NCBI RefSeq assembly: GCF_004363095.1
Contig: NZ_SNYO01000005.1
Span: forward strand, 1 to 64,000
Reading direction: 5' to 3'
DNA: 64,000 nucleotides
DNA from: Actinomycetospora succinea
GTDB lineage: Bacteria > Actinomycetota > Actinomycetes > Mycobacteriales > Pseudonocardiaceae
Shown: one piece after another, positions 47,185 through 55,560 of the stretch
Layout of the letters: every line of letters begins with the position of its first letter
Numbering within the stretch: the stretch's first letter is position 1
Translations under genes and position numbers: made by a program
Notes under the pieces: generated by a model
Told to the model about the DNA's origin: nothing
Database searches by the model: none
What the model saw: only the letters and a program-made list of their open reading frames with translations

Positions 47185-48056
47185 GGCTGCTCGCTCTCGA
47201 CCACCGACGCCGGACGTCCCACCGCGTCGAACAGCCGCCGCAGGAAGCGCGGCCCGCCGTGGAGCACCACGTGCTGGTCGGCCGGCGCGGAGCGGGCCGC
47301 GAGCATGAGGATCTCGGCGCAGGCGACGTCCATGAAGTCGATGCCGGAGAGGTCGAGGTGCAGGTCGGGGCCGTGCTCGCCCGCGCGGGCCGTGCGCAGC
47401 GCGCCGTGCACGGCGGCCCCGAAGCGGCGCGCGACGTGGGCGTCGAGGTCGCCGCGCGGCTGCCAGTGCCCGTCGTCGGCGGTGGCCGACCAGAACCCGT
47501 CGACGAGGTCGCGGTGGTGCACCGCGACGGTCTCCCAGACCGCCCGCTCGCTCTCCGAGGCCACGCAGAGCTGGCAGAGCATGCGGACCGGCCACCGGTG
47601 GGTGAGGTCGTCGAACCCCGCCTCCCAGGTGGCGTACTCCGCGACGAGGTCGGCGTCGTCGGTCATCGGGAGCTCGGGGCTCTCCTGGGTCATGGCGACC
47701 GTGGGCCACAGGTCGTCGAGGGCCCGCTCGACCTCGCCGCGGTACACCGCGAGCACGCCGTCGGCGGTCGCCCCGGAGCGCTCGACGAGCGTCGGGAAGT
47801 CGAGGAACTCGAGCTGCCCGGTGCCCAGCGCGTCACGAGCGCCGCGCGGACCGGCCGGCCCGGTGATCCAGTGCTGGTCGGCGCGCTGACCCTCGGGGAG
47901 CCAGCCCTTGTAGTAGACCTTCGACCCGAGCGAGAGCTCCTGCTCGACCCACGAGGCCGCTCCCCGCCGGCCGCGGTCGACGGCGTCGGCCACGAGCAGG
48001 GTGTGGTGCGACAGCCCCGCGTCGTGGTCGGGGCGCGCGGGCAGCAGTGAGGTCAC
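47181..48056 (-). CDS. MEDS-STAS anti-sigma-antagonist-like protein
   Basis: The 291-residue protein has a MEDS domain (about 10-185; HHTLLVADAVDRGRRGAASWVEQELSLGSKVYYKGW) and a C-terminal STAS domain (about 205-285; DLHLDLSGIDFMDVACAEILMLAAR). The STAS site normally phosphorylated on Ser (DSSG type) reads DVAC, so classic Ser phosphorylation is unlikely. Start GTG; its stop overlaps the MEDS/HATPase gene by GTGA. The pair would form a partner-switch module. A sigma-B-like promoter precedes it. Confidence 0.82.
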   Translation of the reverse strand: MTSLLPARPDHDAGLSHHTLLVADAVDRGRRGAASWVEQELSLGSKVYYKGWLPEGQRADQHWITGPAGPRGARDALGTGQLEFLDFPTLVERSGATADGVLAVYRGEVERALDDLWPTVAMTQESPELPMTDDADLVAEYATWEAGFDDLTHRWPVRMLCQLCVASESERAVWETVAVHHRDLVDGFWSATADDGHWQPRGDLDAHVARRFGAAVHGALRTARAGEHGPDLHLDLSGIDFMDVACAEILMLAARSAPADQHVVLHGGPRFLRRLFDAVGRPASVVESEQP

Positions 48057-48096
48057 GCATCCCTCCCCGGTCGCGCGGTGGTCGCCACCCGGCTCA

Positions 48097-48122
48097 GTAC
48101 CCGAACGGTACCGCAGTGACAC
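48097..48122 (-). promoter_or_regulatory. Candidate sigma-B-type promoter of the MEDS pair
   Basis: Minus strand GTGT (48122-48119), 16 bases, GGGTAC (48102-48097) resembles the stress-sigma consensus GTTT-N14/16-GGGTAA. It lies 41 bp before the GTG of the MEDS-STAS gene. Confidence 0.5.
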
Positions 48123-48187
48123 GTTGCGTGATCGCATCGTCGACGCTGGGTGATTCGGCGCAGCGACCCGCGCCCGCTCGGAGCAGG

Positions 48188-49342
48188 TCAGCCCGCGATC
48201 GGGCCGAGCACCTTGTGCAGCACCTGGTCGACGAGCGCGAGGTCGCCGGCGCTGAGGTCGGCGCGGGCGGTGAGCCGCAGGCGTGACGTGCCCGGCGGCA
48301 CCGACGGCGGGCGGAAGCACCCGGCGCGCAGGCCGTGCTCGGCGCACGCCGCGGCCGCGGCGACCGCGAGCTCCGGGTCGCCGAGCACCACGGGCACCAT
48401 CGCCGCGGTCGGCGCCGGGACGTCGATCCCGGGGGCGGCGGCGCGCGCCGAGGCCGCGACCGTCGCCGCCGCGGTGTGCAGCGCGGCCACCCGCTCGGGC
48501 TCGGCGCGCACGATCTCCAGCGCGGCCAGCGCCGCGCCGGCGGCGGCCGGGGCGAGCCCGGTGTCGAAGATGAAGGGCCGGGCGGTGTCGACGAGGTGCT
48601 CGACGACGGCGCGGTCGGCGAGCACCACGCCGCCCTGGGCGCCGAGCGACTTCGACAGCGTGGCGGTGAGCACGACGTCCGGCGCGCCCGCGAGCCCCGC
48701 CTCGGCGAGCGTCCCGCGCCCGCCGGGTCCGCGGACACCGAGACCGTGCGCGTCGTCGACGACGAGGACGGCGTCGCGGGCCCGGCAGACGGCGTGCAGC
48801 TCGGCGAGCGGCGCGATCCGCCCGTCGACGCTGTCCACCCCGTCGACGACGACCACGGCGCGCGGCTCCTCGCGGGCGGCGAGCACCCGGTCGACGGCGT
48901 CGGGGTCGGCGCAGCGGGCGACCTCGACCCGGGCGCGCGAGAGCCGGGCGGCGTCGACGAGCGAGGCGTGCGCGGCGACGTCGGAGACCACGAGCGCGCC
49001 GCGGCCCGTCAGCGCGGTGACCGCGCCGAGGTTCGCGGTGTAGCCCGAGGAGAACACCAGGGCCGCGGGGCTGCCGGTGAAGTCGGCGAGGGCGTCCTCG
49101 AGCTCGCCGTGCAGCCGCGTCGAGCCCGTGACCAGGCGCGATCCGGTGGACCCGGCGCCCCAGGTGCGGACGGCGTCGGCACCGGCCTCGACGACGCGGG
49201 GGTCGCGGGCGAGGCCGAGGTAGTCGTTGGAGGCGAGGTCGACCACGGGGTCGGACGCCTCGCGGGGCCGCAGGGTCCGTCGCAGCCCCGCCTGCGCGCG
49301 CGCCGTCGCCGTCTCCTCCAGCCACGCACCCAGCCAGCCCAC
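48188..49342 (-). CDS. bioF: 8-amino-7-oxononanoate synthase
   Basis: PLP-dependent enzyme that joins pimeloyl-ACP/CoA and alanine, the first committed step of biotin ring synthesis. The 384-residue protein has LASNDYLGLARDPRV, GAGSTGSRLVTGSTRLHGELEDALADFTG, VVDDAHGLGVRGPGGRGT and the Schiff-base Lys in TATLSKSLGAQGG. I choose the GTG at 49342 over the GTG at 49351, because the -10 TAGGGT (49355-49350) overlaps the latter and is seven bases before the former. It belongs to the scattered biotin genes of this window. Confidence 0.94.
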   Translation of the reverse strand: MGWLGAWLEETATARAQAGLRRTLRPREASDPVVDLASNDYLGLARDPRVVEAGADAVRTWGAGSTGSRLVTGSTRLHGELEDALADFTGSPAALVFSSGYTANLGAVTALTGRGALVVSDVAAHASLVDAARLSRARVEVARCADPDAVDRVLAAREEPRAVVVVDGVDSVDGRIAPLAELHAVCRARDAVLVVDDAHGLGVRGPGGRGTLAEAGLAGAPDVVLTATLSKSLGAQGGVVLADRAVVEHLVDTARPFIFDTGLAPAAAGAALAALEIVRAEPERVAALHTAAATVAASARAAAPGIDVPAPTAAMVPVVLGDPELAVAAAAACAEHGLRAGCFRPPSVPPGTSRLRLTARADLSAGDLALVDQVLHKVLGPIAG

Positions 49343-49349
49343 GGCGGCC

Positions 49350-49359
49350 ACCCTACGGT
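49350..49359. promoter_or_regulatory. Overlapping divergent -10 boxes for bioF and the LLM gene
   Basis: The 10-bp sequence ACCCTACGGT contains TAGGGT on the minus strand (49355-49350) and TACGGT on the plus strand (49354-49359), sharing the TA pair. They stand seven and six bases from the bioF GTG and the LLM ATG. Confidence 0.65.
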
Positions 49360-49365
49360 GACCGC

Positions 49366-50460
49366 ATGCGCCTCGAGACGCTCCTGCCGCTGGGCAAGGT
49401 CGACCCGGGCCTGCGGACGCCGGACACGCCGCTGGACATCCACGCCGTCGCCGCGAACGCCGCGCTGCTCGAGGAGATCGGCTACGGCGGCATGGCGGTC
49501 GAGGAGACCAAGGACGACCCGTTCGCGGTCCTCACGCTCGCGGCGGCGGCCACGACGTCGCTGCGACTGGGCACCGCCGTGGCGATCGCGTTCCCGCGCA
49601 GCCCCACGGTGATGGCGTTGCAGGCCTGGACCCTGCAGAAGCTCTCGGGCGGGCGGTTCACGCTCGGGATGGGCACGCAGGTGCGCGGGCACATCCGCCG
49701 GCGCTACGGGATGACGTGGTCACCGCCCGCGCCGTGGATGCGGGAGTACGTGCAGGCGGTGCGCGCGGTCTGGGCGACCTGGCAGACCGGCGCGCCGCTG
49801 GCGCACCACGGCGAGCACTACCACCTCGACCTCATGGTGCCGCTGTTCGACGCCGGGCCGATCGAGCACCCGGACATCCCGGTGCACCTCGCCGCGGTCA
49901 ACACGAACATGTGCGCCGTGGCCGGCGAGGTCGCCGACGGCGTGCGCCCGCACCCGGTGTGCACGCCGTCCTACATCCGCGAGGTCATGCTGCCCGCGGT
50001 CCGGCGCGGCGCCGCCCGCAGCGGGCGCACGCTCGACGGGTTCCGCGTGGCGATGAAGCCGCTGGTGGCGTCGGCGCGCACGGAGTCCGAGCTCGAGGTC
50101 AAGGTCCGCGACGCCCGCGCCCGCATCGCCTTCTACGCCTCGACGCCGGGGTACCGGGCGGCGTTCGACCACCTCGGCCTGGGTGACCTCGCGAGCGAGG
50201 CGAAGGAGCTGTCGAAGGCCCAGCGCTGGGAGGAGCTCCCGGAGATGATCGACGACGAGACCCTCGACCGGTTCGCGGTGATCGGCACGTACGACACGAT
50301 CGGCGAGCGGCTCCTCGAGCGCTTCGGCGACGTGGTCACCGACGTCGAGTTCTCGATCGCCGTCCGCGACGACGCCGACCGGCAGACGCTGGCCGGGCTC
50401 GCCGCGACCCTCCAGTCCGCCGACGACGGAGCAGCCCGCGCGACCATCCGGGGTATGTGA
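49366..50460 (+). CDS. LLM-class F420-dependent oxidoreductase (TIGR03617-like)
   Basis: The 364-residue luciferase-fold protein has LLEEIGYGGMAVEETKDDPFAVLTLAAAATTSLRLGTAVAIAFPRSPTVMA, LSGGRFTLGMGTQVRGHIRRRYG and the C-terminal barrel closure TIGERLLERFGDVV. TIGR03617-type proteins use F420; the substrate is unknown. The ATG is leaderless (TACGGT six bases upstream) and divergent from bioF. Its stop lies inside a perfect palindrome. Confidence 0.9.
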   Translation: MRLETLLPLGKVDPGLRTPDTPLDIHAVAANAALLEEIGYGGMAVEETKDDPFAVLTLAAAATTSLRLGTAVAIAFPRSPTVMALQAWTLQKLSGGRFTLGMGTQVRGHIRRRYGMTWSPPAPWMREYVQAVRAVWATWQTGAPLAHHGEHYHLDLMVPLFDAGPIEHPDIPVHLAAVNTNMCAVAGEVADGVRPHPVCTPSYIREVMLPAVRRGAARSGRTLDGFRVAMKPLVASARTESELEVKVRDARARIAFYASTPGYRAAFDHLGLGDLASEAKELSKAQRWEELPEMIDDETLDRFAVIGTYDTIGERLLERFGDVVTDVEFSIAVRDDADRQTLAGLAATLQSADDGAARATIRGM

Positions 50461-50498
50461 GCGAAATTCCCGGCTATAGCCGGGAATTTCGCTCACAT
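50455..50498. terminator. 44-bp perfect palindrome
   Basis: Two exactly complementary 22-base arms meet at a TATA centre (50475-50478); the outer bases are ATGTGAGC. The LLM stop codon (50458-50460) is inside the left arm. It is placed between convergent genes and lacks a U tract, so it is probably a bidirectional terminator. Confidence 0.8.
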
Positions 50499-50516
50499 GG
50501 GCCGGTCGGCCTACGT

Positions 50517-50552
50517 GCGTGATCTTCTGAGCTATAGCTCAGAAGATCACGC
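50517..50552. terminator. 36-bp perfect palindrome
   Basis: Two 18-base arms (GCGTGATCTTCTGAGCTA and its complement) meet at a TATA centre. It lies 18 bp after the preceding palindrome and nine bases beyond the stop of the SulP-carbonic anhydrase gene on the minus strand. Confidence 0.8.
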
Positions 50553-50561
50553 CCGTCGGCG

Positions 50562-52961
50562 TCAGACCGGGTCGACCGCCGGGATCGGGATGGCGGAGGT
50601 CGCCGGGTCGCCGGGGGTGGCCGACGCGCCAGCGCCGAGGCGGTCGCTCGAGGCGGGGACGAAGCGCTCGCCGTCCCTGCCCGAATCGTCCAGTACCGAC
50701 ATCCGCGCCGTCGCGATGTCGAAGAACAGCCCCACGAGGCGTACCCGTCCCTCCTCGAGCGCCCGGGCGACCGCCGGGTGGCGGGACAGGCGCTCCAGCT
50801 GCACGGCGACGTTGACCATCGCCAGCTGGTCGACGTCCGACGCGCCCCGCGCCGCGGCGTCCAGGGCCACCGGGTGCCCCTCGCGCCACCGCGCGACGCT
50901 GTCGCCGGCGCCGTCGAGCCAGCGCCCGAGGACGCCGTCGCCGCCCGTGCCCCGCAGCGCCGCGGTCATCGCGCCGCAACCGGAGTGCCCGCAGACCACG
51001 AGCGTCGGGACCTCGAGCGCGTCGAGCGCGTACTCCACCGACGCGCCGACCGAGTCGTCGGCGCCCCCGACGGGCGCGAGGTTGCCGACGTTCCGGACGG
51101 TGAACAGGTCGCCCGGGCCGCTCGAGGTGAGCACGTTCGGGACGACCCGCGAGTCCGAGCAGGTCAGGAAGAACGCGTGCGGCGACTGGCCGTCGGCGAG
51201 GTCGGACAGGTACGGCGCGACCAGCCCGGCGGCGCGGCGGTGGTACTCGCGCAGCCCGGTGAGGATCGGGTCGTCCTCCGACGAGTGACCGTGACCGGCG
51301 CCGACGCCGTAGCGCTGGTCGTGGCCGTTCTCGATGGTCCAGCTGCGCTGCGCTTCGTGTCCGGCCTGCCACACCGACCACGGCGACAGGAACCGCGGCA
51401 CCGGCCCGGGACGACGCGCGCCGGGCCCGCCGTTCGCGGCCGCGCGCCGGTCGAGCAGGCCCATCGTGCCGACCTCGTCGACGCGGACGTGCCCGCCGCC
51501 CTGCTCGTGGCGCTCGATCCACTCCGAGAGGTGGTCGTACGCGGCGTGGTCGAGGTAGTCGGTGACCAGGTCGACCACCACCGGCGCACCGGCCGGCACG
51601 TGGGAGAGGCGCCGGGCCAGGCGCGGGATCGACGGGAAGCACAGCGCGCCCTCGACGACGACGTGCCAGGGCGCCCCGCCGGTCGACGCAGCGGCGGGTG
51701 CCTGCACCTCGATCGACGCCCACACCACGCGCCGCAGCACCAGCAACAGGGCGAGCACGAGGCCCGCGATGACGCCGGTCAGCAGGTCGGTGAACACGAC
51801 CCCGAGGATCGTCACGACGTACACCGGCAGCTCGCCGTGGCGGTGCAGCTCGCGCATGTGGGCGAGCTTCACCAGCCGCGCACCGATCACGACGAGCAGC
51901 CCGGCGAGCACGGCCATCGGGATCTGCTGCACGAGGCCCAGCAGGGCCACCGAGAACACGACGATCCACACGCCGTGCAGGACGGCCGACGCGCGGCTCT
52001 TGGCGCCCGCGGCGACGTTGGTCGAGCTGCGCACGATGACGCCGGTGATCGGCAGGCCGCCGAGCAGGCCGGAGAGCGTGTTGCCGGCGCCCTGCCCGAT
52101 GAGCTCGCGGTCGAGGTCCGACTTCTGGCCACCGTGCATCCGGTCGACGGCCACCGCCGAGAGCAGGCTCTCGACGCTGGCGATGATCGCGATGGTCAGC
52201 ACGCCGACCGCGAACGCGCCCCACTGCCCCTCGGGCAGCACGGGCGGGGTGACGGCCTCGAGCAGGGATCCGCCGATCTCGACCCGCTCGACGGGCAGCG
52301 CGAACGCCGCGGCGACCGCGGTGACCAGCGCGACGGCGAGCAGCGGGGCCGGGATGCCGCGGACCCAGCCGGGGAGGCTCCGCGGCAGCCGCGGCCAGGC
52401 GAGCAGGATCGCGATGACGGCGAGCCCGAGCGCGGTCGCCGGGCCGTGCAGCGAGAGCAGCTGTCCGGGCAGGGCGAGGACGTTGGCGAGGGCGTCCTCC
52501 TGCTGCTCGCCGCCGAGGACGACGTGCAGCTGGCCGAGCACGATCGTGACGCCGATGCCGGCGAGCATCCCGTGCACGACGGCCGGCGAGATCGCGAGGG
52601 CGGCGCGCCCGGTCCTCGTGAGGCCGAACAGCACCTGGAGCACGCCGGCCGCCACGGTGATCGCGCAGGTGACGCCCCAGCCGAAGCGGCCGACGAGGTC
52701 GGCGACGACGACGGTGAGGCCGGCGGCGGGCCCGCTGACCTGCAGCGGGGAACCGCCGAGGGCGCCGGCGACGAGGCCCCCGACCGCGGCGGCGATGAGC
52801 CCGGCGGTGAGCGGGGCGTCGGAGGCCACCGCGATCCCCAGCGAGAGGGGGACGGCGACGAGGAAGACGACGAGTGAGGCGGGGACGTCGGCGCGCAGCT
52901 TCTCGCGCCAGGTCGGTGAGTCCCGGTCGGGTGCCGGGACAGCGGTCGCTCCGGTGGTCAT
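50562..52961 (-). CDS. SulP-family anion transporter fused to beta-carbonic anhydrase
   Basis: A 799-residue fusion: SulP membrane domain (about 20-415, some ten to twelve helices; VPLSLGIAVAS, SGPAAGLTVVV, ESLLSAVAVD), a STAS-like domain (about 430-510), a linker, and a beta-carbonic anhydrase (about 560-765). The zinc ligands C601, D603 (CSDSR), H659 and C662 (GHSGCG) are intact. Homologous fusions in mycobacteria are thought to import bicarbonate, with the enzyme interconverting CO2 and bicarbonate inside. Bicarbonate also feeds BioD and carboxylases. ATG 52961 has GGAGG four bases upstream; longer frames are non-conserved. Confidence 0.92.
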   Translation of the reverse strand: MTTGATAVPAPDRDSPTWREKLRADVPASLVVFLVAVPLSLGIAVASDAPLTAGLIAAAVGGLVAGALGGSPLQVSGPAAGLTVVVADLVGRFGWGVTCAITVAAGVLQVLFGLTRTGRAALAISPAVVHGMLAGIGVTIVLGQLHVVLGGEQQEDALANVLALPGQLLSLHGPATALGLAVIAILLAWPRLPRSLPGWVRGIPAPLLAVALVTAVAAAFALPVERVEIGGSLLEAVTPPVLPEGQWGAFAVGVLTIAIIASVESLLSAVAVDRMHGGQKSDLDRELIGQGAGNTLSGLLGGLPITGVIVRSSTNVAAGAKSRASAVLHGVWIVVFSVALLGLVQQIPMAVLAGLLVVIGARLVKLAHMRELHRHGELPVYVVTILGVVFTDLLTGVIAGLVLALLLVLRRVVWASIEVQAPAAASTGGAPWHVVVEGALCFPSIPRLARRLSHVPAGAPVVVDLVTDYLDHAAYDHLSEWIERHEQGGGHVRVDEVGTMGLLDRRAAANGGPGARRPGPVPRFLSPWSVWQAGHEAQRSWTIENGHDQRYGVGAGHGHSSEDDPILTGLREYHRRAAGLVAPYLSDLADGQSPHAFFLTCSDSRVVPNVLTSSGPGDLFTVRNVGNLAPVGGADDSVGASVEYALDALEVPTLVVCGHSGCGAMTAALRGTGGDGVLGRWLDGAGDSVARWREGHPVALDAAARGASDVDQLAMVNVAVQLERLSRHPAVARALEEGRVRLVGLFFDIATARMSVLDDSGRDGERFVPASSDRLGAGASATPGDPATSAIPIPAVDPV

Positions 52962-52999
52962 GGGTCCTCCGTCGGGGGGCCGTGGACCGGCCCGGCGGG

Positions 53000-53019
53000 G
53001 GTGATCAGCAGTGATCACC
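53000..53019. promoter_or_regulatory. Inverted repeat GGTGATCA-GCAG-TGATCACC
   Basis: Perfect 8-bp arms (53000-53007, 53012-53019), 39 bp upstream of the transporter ATG. The same half-sites at the same spacing recur at 53096-53113. The pattern resembles sites of GntR-type regulators; the regulator is unknown. Confidence 0.6.
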
Positions 53020-53095
53020 GGGTGCACGTGGGCGCTCCGGACCCGGCACGCGGCGGGGTCACCGGCGGGCGACATCGCCGCGGGCCGGAGGCGCT

Positions 53096-53113
53096 GTGAT
53101 CACTCTGCATCAC
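53096..53113. promoter_or_regulatory. Second GTGAT-N8-ATCAC site
   Basis: GTGAT (53096-53100), eight bases, ATCAC (53109-53113): the same outer half-sites and spacing as the site centred at 53009. Confidence 0.5.
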
Positions 53114-53380
53114 CGTCGGAGGACCGTCGCCCGGTCCCGAAGTTGATCGTGACGCTCCGTTCGGATCAGGTCCGGTCACGCGGTACCCGCGGTCCCACAT
53201 CCGGGTGTGACGTGGCGCCGAGGTGCGCGTCCGTACCGGAACGGGCACGCGCGATCCGTACTGATCGGTAGCGCGACTGCTCCACCCGAGTGAACTCGTA
53301 CGAATCGGGCGATCGGGACAGACAGCTCACAACGGCTCATGCCGGTCTCATGGCGCTCTCACGCGACCGTCACACAGCGT

Positions 53381-54652
53381 TCACGCAACGCGAGCCGCAG
53401 CGACCATCGCCTCGCCGATGCGGAGGACGTCCTCGGCCGGCGTCACGTAGGGCGGCATCGCGTAGACGAGGTCGCGGAAGGGCCGCAGCCACACCCCGTG
53501 CGCCTCGGCGGCCGCCTGCGCCGCGGGCACGTCGACGGGGTGGTCGAGCTGCACGACGCCGATGCCGCCGAGGACGCGGACGTCGGCGACCCCCGGGACC
53601 GCGCGGGCCGGCGCGAGCGCCTCCCGCAGTGCCTCGCCCAGCGCGGCGACCTCGCCCGCCCAGTCGCGGCGCAGCAGCTCGTCGATGCTCGCCGCCGCCA
53701 CGGTGGCGGCGAGCGGGTTGGCCATGAACGTCGGCCCGTGCATGAGCCCGCCGGCCTCGCCCTCGCTGATGGCCGTCGCGACGCCGCGGGTGCACAGGGC
53801 CGCGGCCGCGGTGAGGTAGCCGCCGGTCAGGGCCTTGCCGAGGCACATCACGTCCGGCGACACCCCGGCCTGCTCGGCGGCGAACAGCGTCCCGGTGCGC
53901 CCGAACCCGGTGGCGATCTCGTCGAACACGAGCACGAGGTCGTGGGCGTCGGCGATCTCCCGCAGCGTGCGCAGGTGGCGCGGGTCGTGGAAGCGCATCC
54001 CGCCCGCGCCCTGCACGACGGGCTCGACGACGATGCCGGCGACCTCGTCCGCGTGCGCCTCGGCCACCGCGCGCAGGTGGTCGTCGTACGCGGGGTCGAA
54101 CGCCATCGGCGGGCGGTCGGCGAACACCTGCTGCGGCAGGAAGCCGGTCCACGCGCTGTGCATCCCGCCGTCCGGGTCGCACACGCTCATCGCCCCGAAG
54201 GTGTCGCCGTGGTAGCCGCCGCGCCAGGTCATCATCCGCGTGCGCCCCGGCCGGCCCCGGGCGCGCTGGTACTGCAGGCACATCTTCAGCGCGACCTCGA
54301 TCGACACCGACCCGGAGTCGGCGAGGAACACGTGCTCGAGCGGCTCGGGGGTGATCGCGACGAGCCGCTCGGCGAGCGCCACCGCCGGGTCGTGGGTCAG
54401 CCCGCCGAACATCACGTGGCTCATCGAGCCGGTCGCGCGCGCGACGGCGTCGTCGAGCGCGGGGTGGCGGTAGCCGTGCACGGCCGCCCACCACGACGAC
54501 ATGCCGTCCACGAGCTCGCGGCCGTCGTCGAGGGTGAGCCGGACCCCCTGCGCCGACCGGACGACCAGCGGGTCGGTCCGCCCGGGCATGGGCCCGTAGG
54601 GGTGCCAGACGTGGGCCCGGTCGACGTCCTGGAGAGCACGGCTGGTCGTCAC
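53381..54652 (-). CDS. bioA: Adenosylmethionine--8-amino-7-oxononanoate aminotransferase
   Basis: Transfers the SAM amino group to KAPA to form DAPA. The 423-residue class III aminotransferase shows [12 protein letters not shown] (SAM/KAPA pocket), [59 protein letters not shown], the PLP Lys in [11 protein letters not shown] and [18 protein letters not shown] and SSWW are typical of BioA. Start GTG lies six bases after the -10 TACGGT, so leaderless. Divergent from the PaaX-like gene, 49 bp away. Confidence 0.97.
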   Translation of the reverse strand: MTTSRALQDVDRAHVWHPYGPMPGRTDPLVVRSAQGVRLTLDDGRELVDGMSSWWAAVHGYRHPALDDAVARATGSMSHVMFGGLTHDPAVALAERLVAITPEPLEHVFLADSGSVSIEVALKMCLQYQRARGRPGRTRMMTWRGGYHGDTFGAMSVCDPDGGMHSAWTGFLPQQVFADRPPMAFDPAYDDHLRAVAEAHADEVAGIVVEPVVQGAGGMRFHDPRHLRTLREIADAHDLVLVFDEIATGFGRTGTLFAAEQAGVSPDVMCLGKALTGGYLTAAAALCTRGVATAISEGEAGGLMHGPTFMANPLAATVAAASIDELLRRDWAGEVAALGEALREALAPARAVPGVADVRVLGGIGVVQLDHPVDVPAAQAAAEAHGVWLRPFRDLVYAMPPYVTPAEDVLRIGEAMVAAARVA

Positions 54653-54658
54653 CCGCGC

Positions 54659-54664
54659 ACCGTA
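54659..54664 (-). promoter_or_regulatory. Leaderless -10 box (TACGGT) of bioA
   Basis: Minus-strand TACGGT (54664-54659), six bases before the bioA GTG at 54652. Confidence 0.6.
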
Positions 54665-54687
54665 ACGGCGCAGGTCGAGGCGGGCCC

Positions 54688-54693
54688 TAGGAT
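54688..54693 (+). promoter_or_regulatory. Leaderless -10 box (TAGGAT) of the PaaX-like gene
   Basis: TAGGAT lies eight bases before the ATG at 54702 (five before the adjacent GTG). Confidence 0.6.
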
Positions 54694-54701
54694 CACCGGT
54701 G

Positions 54702-55559
54702 ATGTCCACCGCCGACGAGACCGCCAGCGACGCGCGGCCGGACCCGTTCTCGCGGCGCCGCGAGGTCGCGGCGACGAGCGCGCGGTCGCTGCTCGTCACC
54801 GTGCTCGGCGAGGTCGTGCTGCCCGGCGGCGAGCCGGTGTGGACCCAGACGGTGGTCGACGTGCTCGGGCTCGTCGGCGTCGAGGAGAAGTCGGCGCGCC
54901 AGGCGCTGGCCCGCACCGCCGCCGACGGCATGCTCGTCTCCGAGCGGGTCGGGCGGCGCGTGCGCTGGGACCTCACGCCGTGGGGCCGCGACCTGCTCAC
55001 CGTCGGCGCGGCGCGCATCTACGCGCACGGCCGCACGCAGGCGGCGTGGGACGGGCGCTGGCTCGTCGTCGTCGCCAGCGTTCCCGAGCAGCAGCGCGCC
55101 CGGCGCCACCGGCTGCGCACCCGGCTGGCCTGGGCCGGGCTCGGCTCCCCCGCGGCCGGCATGTGGGTCTCCCCCGACACCGGGCGCCTCGACGAGGTCC
55201 GCGAGGTCCTCGCCGAGAACGGTCCCACCGACGCCCACGTCGTCACCGGCGAGTACCACGGCGGGCTCACCGCGGTCGAACTGGCGGCCCGGGCCTGGGA
55301 CCTCGGCGACCTCGAGGCGCGGTACGAGGAGTTCGTCGCCGCCTTCGCCGGCCTCGCGCCCCCCGACGACGCGGCCACGCTCGCGGCGCAGATCCGCCTC
55401 GTCGACGCCTGGCGGCGCTTCCCGTTCCTCGACCCGGGGCTGCCCGACGCGCTGCTGCCCGCACCGTGGATCGGGCACCGCGCCGCGGAGGTGTTCCACG
55501 GCCGGCACACCGCCTGGGTGGAGGCGACGCGCCGGGCCGCCGCCGGGCTCGGTCTCTAG
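54702..55559 (+). CDS. PaaX-family transcriptional regulator
   Basis: The 285-residue protein has an N-terminal winged helix (about 25-90: [68 protein letters not shown]), a central Cas2-like domain ([43 protein letters not shown]) and the C-terminal PaaX_C. PaaX represses phenylacetate catabolism in E. coli using phenylacetyl-CoA; no paa genes are here, so the target may be bioA, the convergent dehydrogenase or a distant locus. A GTG directly before the ATG is an alternative start. Confidence 0.9.
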   Translation: MSTADETASDARPDPFSRRREVAATSARSLLVTVLGEVVLPGGEPVWTQTVVDVLGLVGVEEKSARQALARTAADGMLVSERVGRRVRWDLTPWGRDLLTVGAARIYAHGRTQAAWDGRWLVVVASVPEQQRARRHRLRTRLAWAGLGSPAAGMWVSPDTGRLDEVREVLAENGPTDAHVVTGEYHGGLTAVELAARAWDLGDLEARYEEFVAAFAGLAPPDDAATLAAQIRLVDAWRRFPFLDPGLPDALLPAPWIGHRAAEVFHGRHTAWVEATRRAAAGLGL

Positions 55560-55560
55560 A

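Larger units (their letters stand above)
52962..53380. other. 419-bp spacer upstream of the SulP-carbonic anhydrase gene
   Basis: No gene supported. It carries two copies of GTGAT-N8-ATCAC (53001-53018 and 53096-53113), further single TGATC sequences and slightly lower GC toward bioA. Probably the regulatory region of the transporter. Confidence 0.6.
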
